Of a DNA stretch of 23,679 bases, positions 7,097 to 15,424 are shown in pieces. The translations under genes and the position numbers were made by a program. Source of the DNA: an uncultured Streptomyces sp. GTDB taxonomy: Bacteria > Actinomycetota > Actinomycetes > Streptomycetales > Streptomycetaceae. A model generated the notes under the pieces. That model saw nothing but the letters and a program-made list of their open reading frames with translations, ran no database searches and had not been told where the DNA came from. How positions within the stretch are numbered: the stretch's first letter is position 1; every line of letters begins with the position of its first letter. Location of the stretch: positions 1 through 23,679 of the forward strand of contig CAMLJW010000019.1 in assembly GCA_946480485.1 (NCBI GenBank), written 5' to 3'.

Positions 7097-7109
7097 TAGG
7101 CTGGACGCG
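7097..7109 (+). promoter_or_regulatory. -10 element of a likely leaderless transcript (J-domain gene)
   Basis: TAGGCT (7097-7102) sits six bases before the GTG at 7109, where transcription would be expected to start. There is no ribosome-binding site. This spacing is typical of leaderless actinobacterial mRNAs. No clear -35 was found. Confidence 0.45.
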
Positions 7110-8092
7110 TGACGACCCCGGAAGCTGAGCAGTCCCAGTCCGAGCCGCCCGTGGAGCGGGCGGCTCGAGAGCCGTCGGTGGACGATGTTCCGCCGGCTGG
7201 GGACGAGACTTCAGCCGGTGAGGGTTCCGGTGGCAAGAGTTCCGGTCAGGCCGAGACCAATGAGCGCTCCGGTGAGACCGGTGAATCCTCCGGTGAGGAG
7301 TCGGCTCGGCCCGAGGAGCGGCTGGAGCGGGCCGTGCGGGCGGCTGAGCAGGCGTTGATCGAGTACGAGATCGCAGTGGAGACCTTCCGGGTCGAGGTGG
7401 AGAACTTCTCCCGGCTGCACCATCAGAAGCTCGGGCCGACGTACGCGCGGCTCGACGAGCTGGAGGCGCAGATCGCCGAGGCCCGGGCCGCCCAGACCAG
7501 CGACCCGGAGGACGTGCGCAAGGCGCGGGAGGCGCGGGCCCGGGTCATGCCGATGCCGGGCGTAGAGGAGCTGTTCCACAACTGGCTCGACTCCGACGGG
7601 CTGTCCCCGGAGGCCTTGGCCATGCTGACGGAGCAGCCGGTGCGGCCCCCGCAGCGCGTGCGCCCGAGCGACGAGGCCCGCAGGCTCTACCGCGAACTGG
7701 CCCGTATGGCCCACCCGGATCTGGCGCAGGACGAGGACGAGCGCAAGAGGCGTGACAAGTTCATCGCGCGGGTCAACGCGGCGTACGGCCTCGGGGACGA
7801 GGTCCTGCTCCGGGAGCTCGCCGAGGAGTGGGCCGCCGGGCCGGTGCCCGAGGAGTGGCGGCCCAGTCGCAGCGAGGAGCTCTATGCCCGCCTCGAATGG
7901 CTTGCCCAGCGCAAGGAACTGCTCACGTTCGTGGCTCGTGACCTGCAGGAGAGTGCGATCGGCGCGATGCTCAAGCTCGCGCCGGACGACCCCGACCGTC
8001 TCCTGGAGGAGATCGCCGAGCAGTTGCTGACGCAGGTGAGTCAGCGGGAGGCGGAGCTGGCGGTTCTGCTGGGACAGCTTCGCCGGGGCTGA
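7109..8092 (+). CDS. J-domain-like protein with coiled coil
   Basis: The 327-residue protein starts with a disordered Ser/Gly/Glu-rich stretch (1-68). A helical, probably coiled-coil region follows (about 69-145, rich in Glu, Ala and Arg). The J-like segment DEARRLYRELARMAHPDLAQ (188-207) continues into FIARVNAAYGLGDEVLLRELA. The HPD tripeptide (202-204) and flanking helices match a DnaJ domain, so it may deliver clients to a DnaK-type Hsp70. The J segment is internal and not N-terminal, and there is no Gly/Phe or zinc region, so it is not a classical DnaJ. The C-terminal region (about 260-327) is helical without a recognised family. The GTG start fits a leaderless transcript. Another coding function cannot be excluded. 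Confidence 0.85.
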   Translation: MTTPEAEQSQSEPPVERAAREPSVDDVPPAGDETSAGEGSGGKSSGQAETNERSGETGESSGEESARPEERLERAVRAAEQALIEYEIAVETFRVEVENFSRLHHQKLGPTYARLDELEAQIAEARAAQTSDPEDVRKAREARARVMPMPGVEELFHNWLDSDGLSPEALAMLTEQPVRPPQRVRPSDEARRLYRELARMAHPDLAQDEDERKRRDKFIARVNAAYGLGDEVLLRELAEEWAAGPVPEEWRPSRSEELYARLEWLAQRKELLTFVARDLQESAIGAMLKLAPDDPDRLLEEIAEQLLTQVSQREAELAVLLGQLRRG

Positions 8093-8178
8093 GGGCGTGC
8101 TTGCAGGCTGGACTCGCGCGCGGGAGTGTCTGGCACGGGGCGGGCCAAGCTCGTGGCCCCGGCCGTGGCCCGGTCGGG

Positions 8179-8192
8179 TAGCGTCGGGGGTA
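8179..8192 (+). promoter_or_regulatory. -10 element of a likely leaderless transcript (rhodanese gene)
   Basis: TAGCGT (8179-8184) lies seven bases before the ATG at 8192, with no ribosome site in between beyond a short G run. This is the same arrangement as for the preceding gene and supports the downstream ATG as the start. Confidence 0.45.
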
Positions 8193-8539
8193 TGCAATTC
8201 GGAGCTGGTGTGCCCGCGATCGAGGTCGGGGATTTCGCGGACGGAGACTTTCTGCTGGACGTTCGCGAGGACGACGAGTGGCAGGCGGGCCACGCGCAGG
8301 GAGCACTGCACATTCCCATCAGTGACTTCGTGGCGCGTTACTGCGAGCTGACCGAGGCGGCACCGCGGGACGGCAGGGTCCATGTGATCTGTCGCTCGGG
8401 CGGCCGTTCCGCACAGGTCACGAAGTACCTGGTCCAGCAGGGCATCGACGCGGTGAATGTCGACGGCGGCATGCAGGTCTGGGCAGCCACCGGCCGCCCC
8501 GTGGTGGACGGCAAGGGCCAGCCGGGTTTCGTTCTCTAG
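8192..8539 (+). CDS. Single-domain rhodanese-like sulfurtransferase
   Basis: The 115-residue protein is one complete rhodanese domain: LLDVREDDEWQAGHAQGALH (21-40), then VHVICRSGGRSAQ with catalytic Cys68 in the six-residue active loop CRSGGRS, and the closing VDGGMQVWAATGRPV. It would carry a persulfide and move sulfane sulfur in the cytoplasm. I take the ATG at 8192 (MQFGAGVPAIEV) and not an upstream in-frame start, because it begins right before the conserved fold and follows a TAGCGT box. It stands 99 bases after the J-domain gene. The stop codon falls in a short tandem duplication (GTTCTCTAG twice, 8531-8549). Confidence 0.93.
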   Translation: MQFGAGVPAIEVGDFADGDFLLDVREDDEWQAGHAQGALHIPISDFVARYCELTEAAPRDGRVHVICRSGGRSAQVTKYLVQQGIDAVNVDGGMQVWAATGRPVVDGKGQPGFVL

Positions 8540-8549
8540 CGTTCTCTAG

Positions 8550-8563
8550 TGCCCCGAGGGGCA
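8550..8563. terminator. Small hairpin after the rhodanese gene
   Basis: TGCCC-CGAG-GGGCA forms a compact 5-bp GC-rich stem 10 bases after the rhodanese stop. There is no T tract. It may help end transcription but is weak. Confidence 0.3.
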
Positions 8564-8950
8564 ACGTTCGCCCCGTCGCGACGCCCGCCACGCACCCTCG
8601 CCGCACCAGCCGAAAGCCCACGTACGTCCCGTACGAGGACTTCCGGCGGCACGCCGAGAGCACGCACCGCACGCCGCTCCTTGACAGACAAACGTCGCCT
8701 ACCGAGGCACTGGCAGGACTTTGTCGAGTCGCTGCGACGTGCGCAAACATCGAACGGCCGAGGCGTCCGATGATGGATCGTCAGTCCTCTTTGCACAGGC
8801 CACAGCCGCTCACTGCGGCATCCGCGCGTACGAGTGCCGTCACCAAGGTCGTACCCGAAAAAAGCCCTACTGGCGAAGTGCGGGGCGCGGACGCGCTGAA
8901 GGCAGGTTCAGGGAGGCCGCCCTGTCCTCCCACGCACCGGTCCACCGGAC

Positions 8951-9013
8951 GGATCTGACGGATCTGACGGATCTGACGGATCTGACGGGTCTGACGGATC
9001 TGACGGGTCTGAC
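8951..9013 (+). repeat. Seven tandem copies of a 9-bp repeat
   Basis: The unit is GGATCTGAC. Copies 1-4 and 6 are identical, and copies 5 and 7 read GGGTCTGAC. The array is exactly 63 bases with no gaps. Because the unit is three codons long it stays open in translation (repeated TDL/TGL on plus, RQI on minus), but no gene is supported around it. It is a short minisatellite likely to vary in copy number. Confidence 0.95.
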
Positions 9014-9102
9014 GGAGAGCCAAGGTAGAACGAGTTCTATGAAAAGGAACGGCAAGGCACGCAGGGCGCCGAGACGAGAAGGCAACGGTCAGCGAGCGGA
9101 GC

Positions 9103-10164
9103 TCACCGGTCGAAGTCCAGCTCCACCTTCTGCGTGGCCGGATGGGACTGGCAGGCCAGCACATATCCCGCTGCCGTCTCCTCCGGCTCCAGCGCGAAGT
9201 TGCGGTCCATGCGCACCTCACCGGAGACCAGGAAGGCCCGGCAGGTTCCGCACACCCCGCCCTTGCAGGAGTACGGCGCGTCGGCGCGGTTGCGCAGTAC
9301 CGTCTCCAGGAGTGGCTCGCCGTCCCGCACCGGCCAGGTGCCTGTACGCCCGTCGAGCCGCGCGGTCACCGTGCTGTGCGCGGGAGCCGGCACGGTAGCA
9401 GCGGGCGCGGCCCCGGCGTCCACGTGGAATATCTCCGCGTGGATACGGCTCCGCTGGACCCCGAGCCCGCGCAACGCCCGCTGTGCCCCCTGCACCAGCC
9501 CGAACGGCCCGCACAGGAACCAGCCCGCGACCGCCTCGACCGGCAGCAGCGCCGGAAGCAGCCCTGTCAGTCGCTCACGGTGGAGTCGTCCGGAGGGCAG
9601 ACCGGCCTGCTGCTCCTCCCGGGAGAGCACCGTCACCAGCTGAAACCGTTCCGGATAGCGGTCCTTCAGGTCGGCGACCTCCTCCAGGAACATCGTCGAG
9701 GCGGATGTGCGGTCGCTGCGTATGAGGCAGAACCGTGCCTCGGGCTCCCGCGCCAGCAACGTCGTGACGATCGACAGCACCGGCGTGATGCCACTTCCGC
9801 CGACCACGGCCGCGTACAACCCGGGTGCCGGTTCGAGCGTGAACCGGCCGGCCGGCGTCATCACCTCCAGTTCGTCGCCGACACCGATCTCCTTGAGCGC
9901 GTACGTCGAGAAGGACCCGCCCTCGACCAGCCGCACCCCCACCCGCAGCGTCCGAGGACCGTCGCCGTCCGTGGACGCGGGCGAGCAGATCGAGTACGTG
10001 CGCCGTGTCTCCACGCCGTCGACCGTGCGCCGCAGGGCCAGGTGCTGACCCGGCGCGTACCGGAACTCCTTGCGCAGCTCCGGCGGCACCGCGAGGGTCA
10101 GGGCCACGGAGTCGTCGGTGAGCCGGTCGACCTCGGTCACCAGGAGCGTGTGGAAGCGGGTCAT
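9103..10164 (-). CDS. paaE: PaaE, phenylacetyl-CoA epoxidase reductase subunit
   Basis: The 353-residue flavoprotein passes electrons from NAD(P)H through FAD and a [2Fe-2S] centre to the PaaA di-iron site. The FAD-binding motif is RRTYSICSP (54-62), and the nucleotide-binding motif is VVGGSGITPVLSI (120-132). The C-terminal plant-type ferredoxin domain carries C300, C305, C308 and C338 (CKGGVCGTC ... LACQSHP). The length and domain order (ferredoxin:NADP reductase-like, then ferredoxin) match the family. The ATG at 10164 shares one base with the paaD stop (TGATG), and a GTG one codon upstream is an alternative. It is the last gene of paaABCDE. Confidence 0.96.
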   Translation of the reverse strand: MTRFHTLLVTEVDRLTDDSVALTLAVPPELRKEFRYAPGQHLALRRTVDGVETRRTYSICSPASTDGDGPRTLRVGVRLVEGGSFSTYALKEIGVGDELEVMTPAGRFTLEPAPGLYAAVVGGSGITPVLSIVTTLLAREPEARFCLIRSDRTSASTMFLEEVADLKDRYPERFQLVTVLSREEQQAGLPSGRLHRERLTGLLPALLPVEAVAGWFLCGPFGLVQGAQRALRGLGVQRSRIHAEIFHVDAGAAPAATVPAPAHSTVTARLDGRTGTWPVRDGEPLLETVLRNRADAPYSCKGGVCGTCRAFLVSGEVRMDRNFALEPEETAAGYVLACQSHPATQKVELDFDR

Positions 10165-10811
10165 CACAACTCCTTGAAGTGGTCGAACGGTTCACGGCAG
10201 GACAGACAGCGCCGCAGCGCCTTGCACGCGGTGGACGAGAACCGGCTGAGCAGTTCGGTGTCGGCCGAGCCGCAGTGCGGACAGCGCACGGGCTCTGTCG
10301 CCGGTTTCTCCGGGGCATGCCCGGTGGCGCCGTCATCCGCGGCCGTACGCGTGGGGCCGAGCGACACCGGAACCGGAGCCGTCGCCCGCTGCGCACGCGG
10401 CGGCGCTATCCCGAACTCCCGAAGCTTGCGGCGTCCTTCCTCCGAGATGTCGTCCGTCGTCCAGGCCGGGGAGAGCACGGTGCGGACGGTCACCCCCGCC
10501 ACACCGTGCTCGTGCAGTACCCGCTCGATGTCCGACGCCATGGCCTCGACGGCCGGGCAGCCGGTGTACGTCGGCGTCAGCTCGACCTCGACCGAGCCGG
10601 CGCCATGAACGTGGACCGCGCGGAGCACGCCCAGTTCTTCCAGGGTGAGCACGGGCAGTTCGGGGTCCGGCACGGACCCGGCGAGTGTGCGCAGCTCCTC
10701 TTCGAGGACGGTCGTCTCCTCTTCCAGGACGGTCGTCTCCTCTCTGAGCAGGGCCGTTTCCCTTGCGAGCGGGGTCGCCTCCTCTGCGAAGGGGTGCTTC
10801 CTGGTCACCAT
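10164..10811 (-). CDS. paaD: PaaD, phenylacetyl-CoA epoxidase maturation protein, with N-terminal heptad repeats
   Basis: The 215-residue protein contains a MIP18/DUF59-type domain (about 46-135) with LPVLTLEELGVLRAVHV and TPTYTGCPAVEAMASDIE (C85). It ends in a zinc-ribbon-like tail with CPHC (177-180) and CLSC (202-205). PaaD is thought to help build or insert iron-sulfur clusters of the Paa oxygenase. Residues 11-45 are unusual: EATPLAR, ETALLRE, ETTVLEE, ETTVLEE, ELRTLAG, a run of seven-residue repeats from 21-bp DNA repeats. They are not part of the normal family. The ATG at 10811 overlaps the paaC stop (ATGGTGA). Without the repeat the protein would be of ordinary length. Confidence 0.93.
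   Translation of the reverse strand: MVTRKHPFAEEATPLARETALLREETTVLEEETTVLEEELRTLAGSVPDPELPVLTLEELGVLRAVHVHGAGSVEVELTPTYTGCPAVEAMASDIERVLHEHGVAGVTVRTVLSPAWTTDDISEEGRRKLREFGIAPPRAQRATAPVPVSLGPTRTAADDGATGHAPEKPATEPVRCPHCGSADTELLSRFSSTACKALRRCLSCREPFDHFKEL
10698..10781 (-). repeat. Four 21-bp tandem repeats inside paaD
   Basis: Units are 10698-10718, 10719-10739, 10740-10760 and 10761-10781. The first two differ by a single base, while the last two are more diverged. Each encodes one heptad (E-T/A-T/A-x-L-x-E/R), so changes in copy number keep the frame. Confidence 0.9.
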
Positions 10812-11524
10812 GACGCCCCCGGGTGGCTGCGGTGCAGATGCTGCATCTCGGCGAGCATGTGCCCGAACGGCTCCGTGTGCAGCCCCTGTCGTCCGGCGCC
10901 CGCGGTCCATGCCCCAAAGCGCGGTCCCTCCGGCACGTCGAGGGTCGCCCGGCGCAGGACGGCGGAGACGGACTCCGACCAACGGGTCCCCAGGGCCTCC
11001 CAGTCGACGTCCACTCCCTCGACCCGCTGGAACATCTCACCCGTGTACCGCCACAGCGCCTCGCACGCCCGCCGCATCCGCTCATGGCTCTCGGCCGTGC
11101 CGTCGCCGAGCCGCAGCGCCCAGTGCTCGGCGTGGTCCTGATGGTAGGCGGCCTCCTTGACGGCCTTGGCCGCGAGCGCAGCGAACTCACCGTCCCCGGC
11201 GGCCAGTTCCCCGTACAGCAGCCGCTGATACGTGGAGAAGTACAGCTGGCGGGCGATCGTGTGGGCGAAGTCGCCGTTCGGCTGCTCGACGAGCTGGAGA
11301 TTGCGGAAAGCGCGTTCCTCACGGAGATACGCCAACTCGTCCTCGTCGCCGGCCATCGACAGCAGCACCCGCGCCTGGCCCAGCAGGTCGAGGGCGATGT
11401 TGGCGAGGGCCACTTCCTCTTCGAGGACGGGCGCGTAGCCCGCCCACTCCCCCAGGCGGTGCGAGAGCACCAGCGCGTCGTCGCCGAGGGCGAGGGCGGC
11501 CGTGGAACCGGCGTTGATCGTCAC
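10805..11524 (-). CDS. paaC: PaaC, phenylacetyl-CoA epoxidase structural subunit
   Basis: The 239-residue helical subunit pairs with PaaA to form the core of the ring 1,2-epoxidase. It shows the ferritin-like pattern of the family: HRLGEWAGYAPVLEEEVALA, NIALDLLGQARVLL, REERAFRNLQLVEQPNGDFA, and KEAAYHQDHAEHWALRLGDG. PaaC is related to PaaA but lacks a full di-iron site and is regarded as structural. The GTG at 11524 overlaps the paaB stop as GTGA and gives the expected family N-terminus. The frame is open upstream but there it only shadows paaB. Confidence 0.96.
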   Translation of the reverse strand: MTINAGSTAALALGDDALVLSHRLGEWAGYAPVLEEEVALANIALDLLGQARVLLSMAGDEDELAYLREERAFRNLQLVEQPNGDFAHTIARQLYFSTYQRLLYGELAAGDGEFAALAAKAVKEAAYHQDHAEHWALRLGDGTAESHERMRRACEALWRYTGEMFQRVEGVDVDWEALGTRWSESVSAVLRRATLDVPEGPRFGAWTAGAGRQGLHTEPFGHMLAEMQHLHRSHPGASW

Positions 11525-11804
11525 AGGTGCTTCACCCCTTCCGGGATCTCGTAGAACGTCGGGTGTCGGTAGGGCTTGTCGGCGGCCGGCTCGAAGAACG
11601 GGTCCTTCTCGTCCGGCGAGGACGCCGTGATCGCGGCGGACGGGACGACCCAGACCGAGACGCCCTCGCCGCGCCGTGTGTACAGGTCGCGGGCGTTGCG
11701 CAGGGCCAGCTCGGCGTCCGGTGCGTGCAGGCTGCCGGCGTGGGTGTGCGAAAGGCCGCGGCGCGAGCGCACGAAGACCTCCCACAGAGGCCAGTCGTTG
11801 GTGG

Positions 11805-11808
<4 letters not shown>
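11521..11808 (-). CDS. paaB: PaaB, phenylacetyl-CoA epoxidase small subunit
   Basis: The 95-residue product is the conserved small bridging subunit of the epoxidase, with [39 protein letters not shown] and a C-terminal [11 protein letters not shown]. It has no catalytic residues; in the known complex it links PaaAC dimers. The ATG at 11808 overlaps the paaA stop (ATGA) and follows an AAGGAG ribosome site. Confidence 0.96.
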
Positions 11809-12875
<1,067 letters not shown>

Positions 12876-12906
12876 GCGGTTCCCCTCGATCCCGAGCGAG
12901 TTCCCG

Positions 12907-12920
12907 ACCGATCGTTCGGT
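12907..12920. promoter_or_regulatory. TetR-type (PaaR-like) operator upstream of paaA
   Basis: On the minus strand the 14-mer ACCGAACGATCGGT is an inverted repeat (ACCGA-N4-TCGGT), identical to the site at 18020-18033. It fits the ACCGnnCGnnCGGT core that I recall for PaaR-type TetR repressors. It lies 32-45 bases upstream of the paaA ATG, just downstream of the candidate promoter. Confidence 0.8.
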
Positions 12921-12932
12921 TCGTTCGATTCA

Positions 12933-12961
12933 ATGGTGGGACGAGGGCCGTAAGGTGTCAA
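12933..12961 (-). promoter_or_regulatory. Candidate paaA promoter
   Basis: On the minus strand a perfect TTGACA (12961-12956) is followed after 17 bases by CACCAT (12938-12933), a weak -10. Transcription would start near 12926, so the operator at 12907-12920 would cover about +6 to +20, a good position for repression. A DnaA-box-like TTATCCACA directly abuts the -35. Confidence 0.5.
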
Positions 12962-12965
12962 CCGC

Positions 12966-12974
12966 TGTGGATAA
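12966..12974 (-). promoter_or_regulatory. TTATCCACA element upstream of the paaA promoter
   Basis: A perfect DnaA-box consensus on the minus strand lies four bases upstream of the candidate paaA -35. The surrounding 16 bases (CTGTGGATAACCTCGT on plus) match the paaN/paaH intergenic copy at 18057-18072 except at one position. Confidence 0.6.
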
Positions 12975-12990
12975 CCTCGTGGGCGACTGG

Positions 12991-13017
12991 CCGCTGTGGC
13001 CGCTGTGGCCGCTATGG
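12991..13017 (+). repeat. Three 9-bp tandem repeats
   Basis: CCGCTGTGG occurs twice and CCGCTATGG once, back to back, in the paaA/DUF5819 intergenic region. A related CCGCTGTGG also begins at 12962, so the array may include an older displaced copy. Confidence 0.85.
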
Positions 13018-13049
13018 CCCCTGGGCCTGTGCCGGGAGGCCGCTCCTGA

Positions 13050-13064
13050 GTACCGTTCCGGTAC
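13050..13064. promoter_or_regulatory. Palindrome upstream of the DUF5819 operon
   Basis: GTACCG-TTC-CGGTAC is a perfect 6-bp inverted repeat with a 3-base spacer, about 100 bases upstream of the first gene of the operon. It could be an operator. The stem is short, so chance occurrence in GC-rich DNA is possible. Confidence 0.35.
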
Positions 13065-13160
13065 GAACGCCGCGGACGCGGCGCCGTGTGGGCGGTACGG
13101 CGGCACCTCGCCGACCGGCGACGGGACGGGAATCTGGCCGACATGTGAGAACGGGGCGGA

Positions 13161-14060
13161 ATGGACGCGTATGACGAGGGCATGAACGCCCACGAGCCGC
13201 CGGGCGAGCCCGAGGCCACCGTCCCCACGCCTTTTTTGTCGAACGACCGCGCAGCCCCTGCCGGGCTCCCGTCGAACGATCGGCTGGCCCCGGCCGCGCC
13301 CCCGCCCCACGATCCCCCGCCCCACGATCCCGCGCCCCCGCCCGACGATCCCGCGCCTCCATCGGACGCCCCCGCGCCCTGGCCGCCCACCGGCATCGCC
13401 GCCCTCTCCCTCCGATACCAGATTGCTGCGGCCCTTGCCCTCGCGGTCGTCGCGGTTGCCACCTGTGTGCACCTCGGCATGGTGTTCCTGCACGTCGCGC
13501 CCTTGAACACGGTCACCAAACAGCACGGGCAGGCGATCGACGAGTGGGTCTATCCCGAGTTCGAGCAGAACTGGAAGCTCTTCGCGCCCAACCCGATGCA
13601 GCAGAACATCGCGGTCCAGGTCCGCGCCGAGGTGCTGGCCGCGGACGGCGGTCTCGAAACGACCAGCTGGTACGACCTCTCCGCGCTGGACGGAGCTGCC
13701 ATCGACGGCAATCTGCTGCCCAGCCACACGCAACAGAACGAACTGCGCCGGGCCTGGGACTTCTATGCGGGCACGCATGACACCGAGGACCGTCCCGCCG
13801 GCCTGCGCGGCGCTCTCGCGGAGCGCTATCTGCGCCGCATCGTGGTGCTGCGCCTCGACCGCGAGGAGGCGGGCGGCCACGGTTCCGTCGTCCAACGGGT
13901 CCAGGTCCGCTCCCGTACGACCGATGTGACGCCTCCCGACTGGAGCAAGGAGCAGGTGTCCCAAAAGCCCGTCGTCCGTGAGCTGCCCTGGTGGCCGGTG
14001 ACGAAGGTCGACCGGGCGGCGGACACACGTGCCGTGGGGACGGAGGCGAGCGCCCGATGA
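13161..14060 (+). CDS. DUF5819 family membrane-anchored protein
   Basis: The 299-residue product has a disordered N-terminus rich in Pro, Asp and Ala (about 20-75, with repeated PPHDP/PPDDP units). One membrane helix follows (about 90-113, AAALALAVVAVATCVHLGMVFL), then an extracytoplasmic DUF5819 domain containing WVYPEFEQNWKLFAPNPMQQN. Function is unknown. Genes of this family are typically found next to an HTTM gene, as here, so the two proteins probably work together at the membrane. ATG 13161 is taken, and ATG 13182 is an alternative since the ribosome site is poor. The stop overlaps the next start (ATGA at 14057-14060). Confidence 0.88.
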   Translation: MDAYDEGMNAHEPPGEPEATVPTPFLSNDRAAPAGLPSNDRLAPAAPPPHDPPPHDPAPPPDDPAPPSDAPAPWPPTGIAALSLRYQIAAALALAVVAVATCVHLGMVFLHVAPLNTVTKQHGQAIDEWVYPEFEQNWKLFAPNPMQQNIAVQVRAEVLAADGGLETTSWYDLSALDGAAIDGNLLPSHTQQNELRRAWDFYAGTHDTEDRPAGLRGALAERYLRRIVVLRLDREEAGGHGSVVQRVQVRSRTTDVTPPDWSKEQVSQKPVVRELPWWPVTKVDRAADTRAVGTEASAR

Positions 14061-15424
14061 TCGGTGGCTACGAGCCCAAGAGTGGCTTTGAGCGCAAGAG
14101 CGGCTTCGAGCGCGGGCCTCACGTCGACGGGATGCTCGCGCGCAGCATCTCCAGGGTCACCGGTTCGGCGCTCGGTCCGTATCAGACCGCCGTGATCCGC
14201 ATCGGCTTCGCGGCCACCTGGCTGCTGTTCCTGCTGCGTGAGTTCCCGCACCGGCAGGAGATGTACGGGCCCGAGGGCCCGTGGAGCTGGAGCCTCGCTC
14301 AGCAGCTCATCGCCGAAAACCGGGCCTTCACGGCCCTGATGTGGTCCGACAGCCAGGTCTGGTTCGAGATCGTCTACGTGCTGGCCTTGCTGTCGAGCGC
14401 CTTGCTGCTGATCGGCTGGCGCACCCGCACCATGTCCGTGCTGTTCATGTTCGGCGTGCTCTCGCTGCAGAACCGCAGCATCTTCATGGGGGACGGCGGC
14501 GACAACGTCATCCATCTGATGGCGATATACCTGGTCTTCACGCGCTGCGGTCAGGTGTGGTCACTGGACGAGCGGCGGGAACGTCGTGCGGGTGAGGCAC
14601 GTGCGCGTGGCGGGTGGCCGGGCCCCGACCTGGTCGGCCCCGCCCTGTGGGTCGTACTCGGACTCGCCCTGGCCGTGGCCACGCTCACAGGCCGGATCAC
14701 CAGCGGCTGGCTGGGAGGCTGGCTCACGGTCCTATGGGGGCTGTGGGCGGTGCAGGGCCTCTGGTGGATCGTCGGACGCCGTGCGCGGCCCCCAGGGCCT
14801 GTCTGGAGTTTCCTGCCTTCGCCGCGGCGAAGGTCCTCCGGGCGGACGACGGGAAACTCCGGAAAGGCCCTGGAGCCGCGGATCCTGCTCGATGTCGTCG
14901 CGAACCTCGTCCACAACGCCGCCCTGTTCGTGATCATGGCTGAGGCGTGTCTGATCTACGCGACCGCCGGCTGGTACAAGATCCAGGGCTCGCGCTGGCA
15001 GGACGGCACCGCCGTCTACTACCCGCTCCACCTCGACTACTTCTCGCCCTGGCCCGCACTCACCGACGTGCTGACCGCGAACGGCACGCTGGTGATGCTG
15101 GTGACGTACGGGACGGTCATCATGCAGGTCGCCTTCCCCTTCACGCTGTTCAACCGGCGGGTGAAGAACGTGCTGCTGGCGGTCATGATCACCGAGCACG
15201 CCGTGATCGCCGTGGTTCTCGGCCTGCCCTTCTTCTCTCTGGCGATGATCGTGGCGGACTCCGTATTCCTGCCGACGTCCTTGCTGCGACGCCTCGGCCG
15301 CGGGATGGCACGCGCACGTGACGGGCTGTTTTCACGCGGCGACCGTACGCTGCCGGGGCCGCGCAAGGGCGATGCGCGCACCCCCGAGACGGCCGAGCAG
15401 CCACCCGTAGGCTTCACGGCATGA
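14057..15424 (+). CDS. HTTM-domain (vitamin K-dependent gamma-carboxylase-like) membrane protein
   Basis: The 455-residue multi-pass membrane protein belongs to the HTTM family related to the membrane part of gamma-glutamyl carboxylase. Diagnostic segments are TAVIRIGFAATWLLFLLREF (44-63), LQNRSIFMGDGGDNVIHLMA (137-156), and WYKIQGSRWQDGTAVYYPL with HLDYFSPWP in the C-terminal half. The N-terminus repeats KSGFER twice (8-19). A hydrophilic loop around residues 240-280 coincides with an 82-bp imperfect palindrome in the DNA and may be an insertion. Bacterial HTTM substrates are not established, so carboxylation is only suggested by homology. ATG 14057 is chosen over an upstream in-frame start because of the ATGA overlap with the DUF5819 gene. 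Confidence 0.92.
   Translation: MIGGYEPKSGFERKSGFERGPHVDGMLARSISRVTGSALGPYQTAVIRIGFAATWLLFLLREFPHRQEMYGPEGPWSWSLAQQLIAENRAFTALMWSDSQVWFEIVYVLALLSSALLLIGWRTRTMSVLFMFGVLSLQNRSIFMGDGGDNVIHLMAIYLVFTRCGQVWSLDERRERRAGEARARGGWPGPDLVGPALWVVLGLALAVATLTGRITSGWLGGWLTVLWGLWAVQGLWWIVGRRARPPGPVWSFLPSPRRRSSGRTTGNSGKALEPRILLDVVANLVHNAALFVIMAEACLIYATAGWYKIQGSRWQDGTAVYYPLHLDYFSPWPALTDVLTANGTLVMLVTYGTVIMQVAFPFTLFNRRVKNVLLAVMITEHAVIAVVLGLPFFSLAMIVADSVFLPTSLLRRLGRGMARARDGLFSRGDRTLPGPRKGDARTPETAEQPPVGFTA
14792..14873. repeat. Imperfect 82-bp palindrome inside the HTTM gene
   Basis: Nested complementary arms are CCAGGGCCT (14792-14800) with AGGCCCTGG (14865-14873), and GGAGTTTCC (14805-14813) with GGAAACTCC (14852-14860). 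TTCGCC (14818-14823) pairs with GGCGAA (14826-14831). The 4-base gaps between the two outer arm pairs are symmetrical. This looks like one structured element carried in the reading frame. Confidence 0.8.

Larger units (their letters stand above)
8540..9102. other. Gene-poor region between rhodanese and paaE
   Basis: I find no gene with recognisable sequence in these 560 bases. The longest frames are Arg/Pro/Ala-rich and lack ribosome sites. The region holds the small hairpin at 8550 and the 9-bp tandem array at 8951-9013. It separates two convergent transcription units, so it should contain their 3' ends. Confidence 0.6.

Noticed and set aside
8951..9013. Possible CRISPR array
   Set aside because: The units are 9 bp and contiguous, with no spacers and no cas genes.
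8721..9398. 225-codon plus-strand open frame that includes the 9-bp repeats
   Set aside because: It has no ribosome site or recognised domain and overlaps the end of paaE. The repeat translates in every frame because its unit is a multiple of three.
9142..10608. 488-codon plus-strand open frame opposite paaE and paaD
   Set aside because: It is a shadow of two clear paa genes with conserved cofactor motifs on the minus strand.
12930..13964. 344-codon minus-strand open frame opposite the DUF5819 gene
   Set aside because: The opposite strand has a recognised family with a membrane helix and an operon overlap, while this frame is Gly/Arg-rich without a family.
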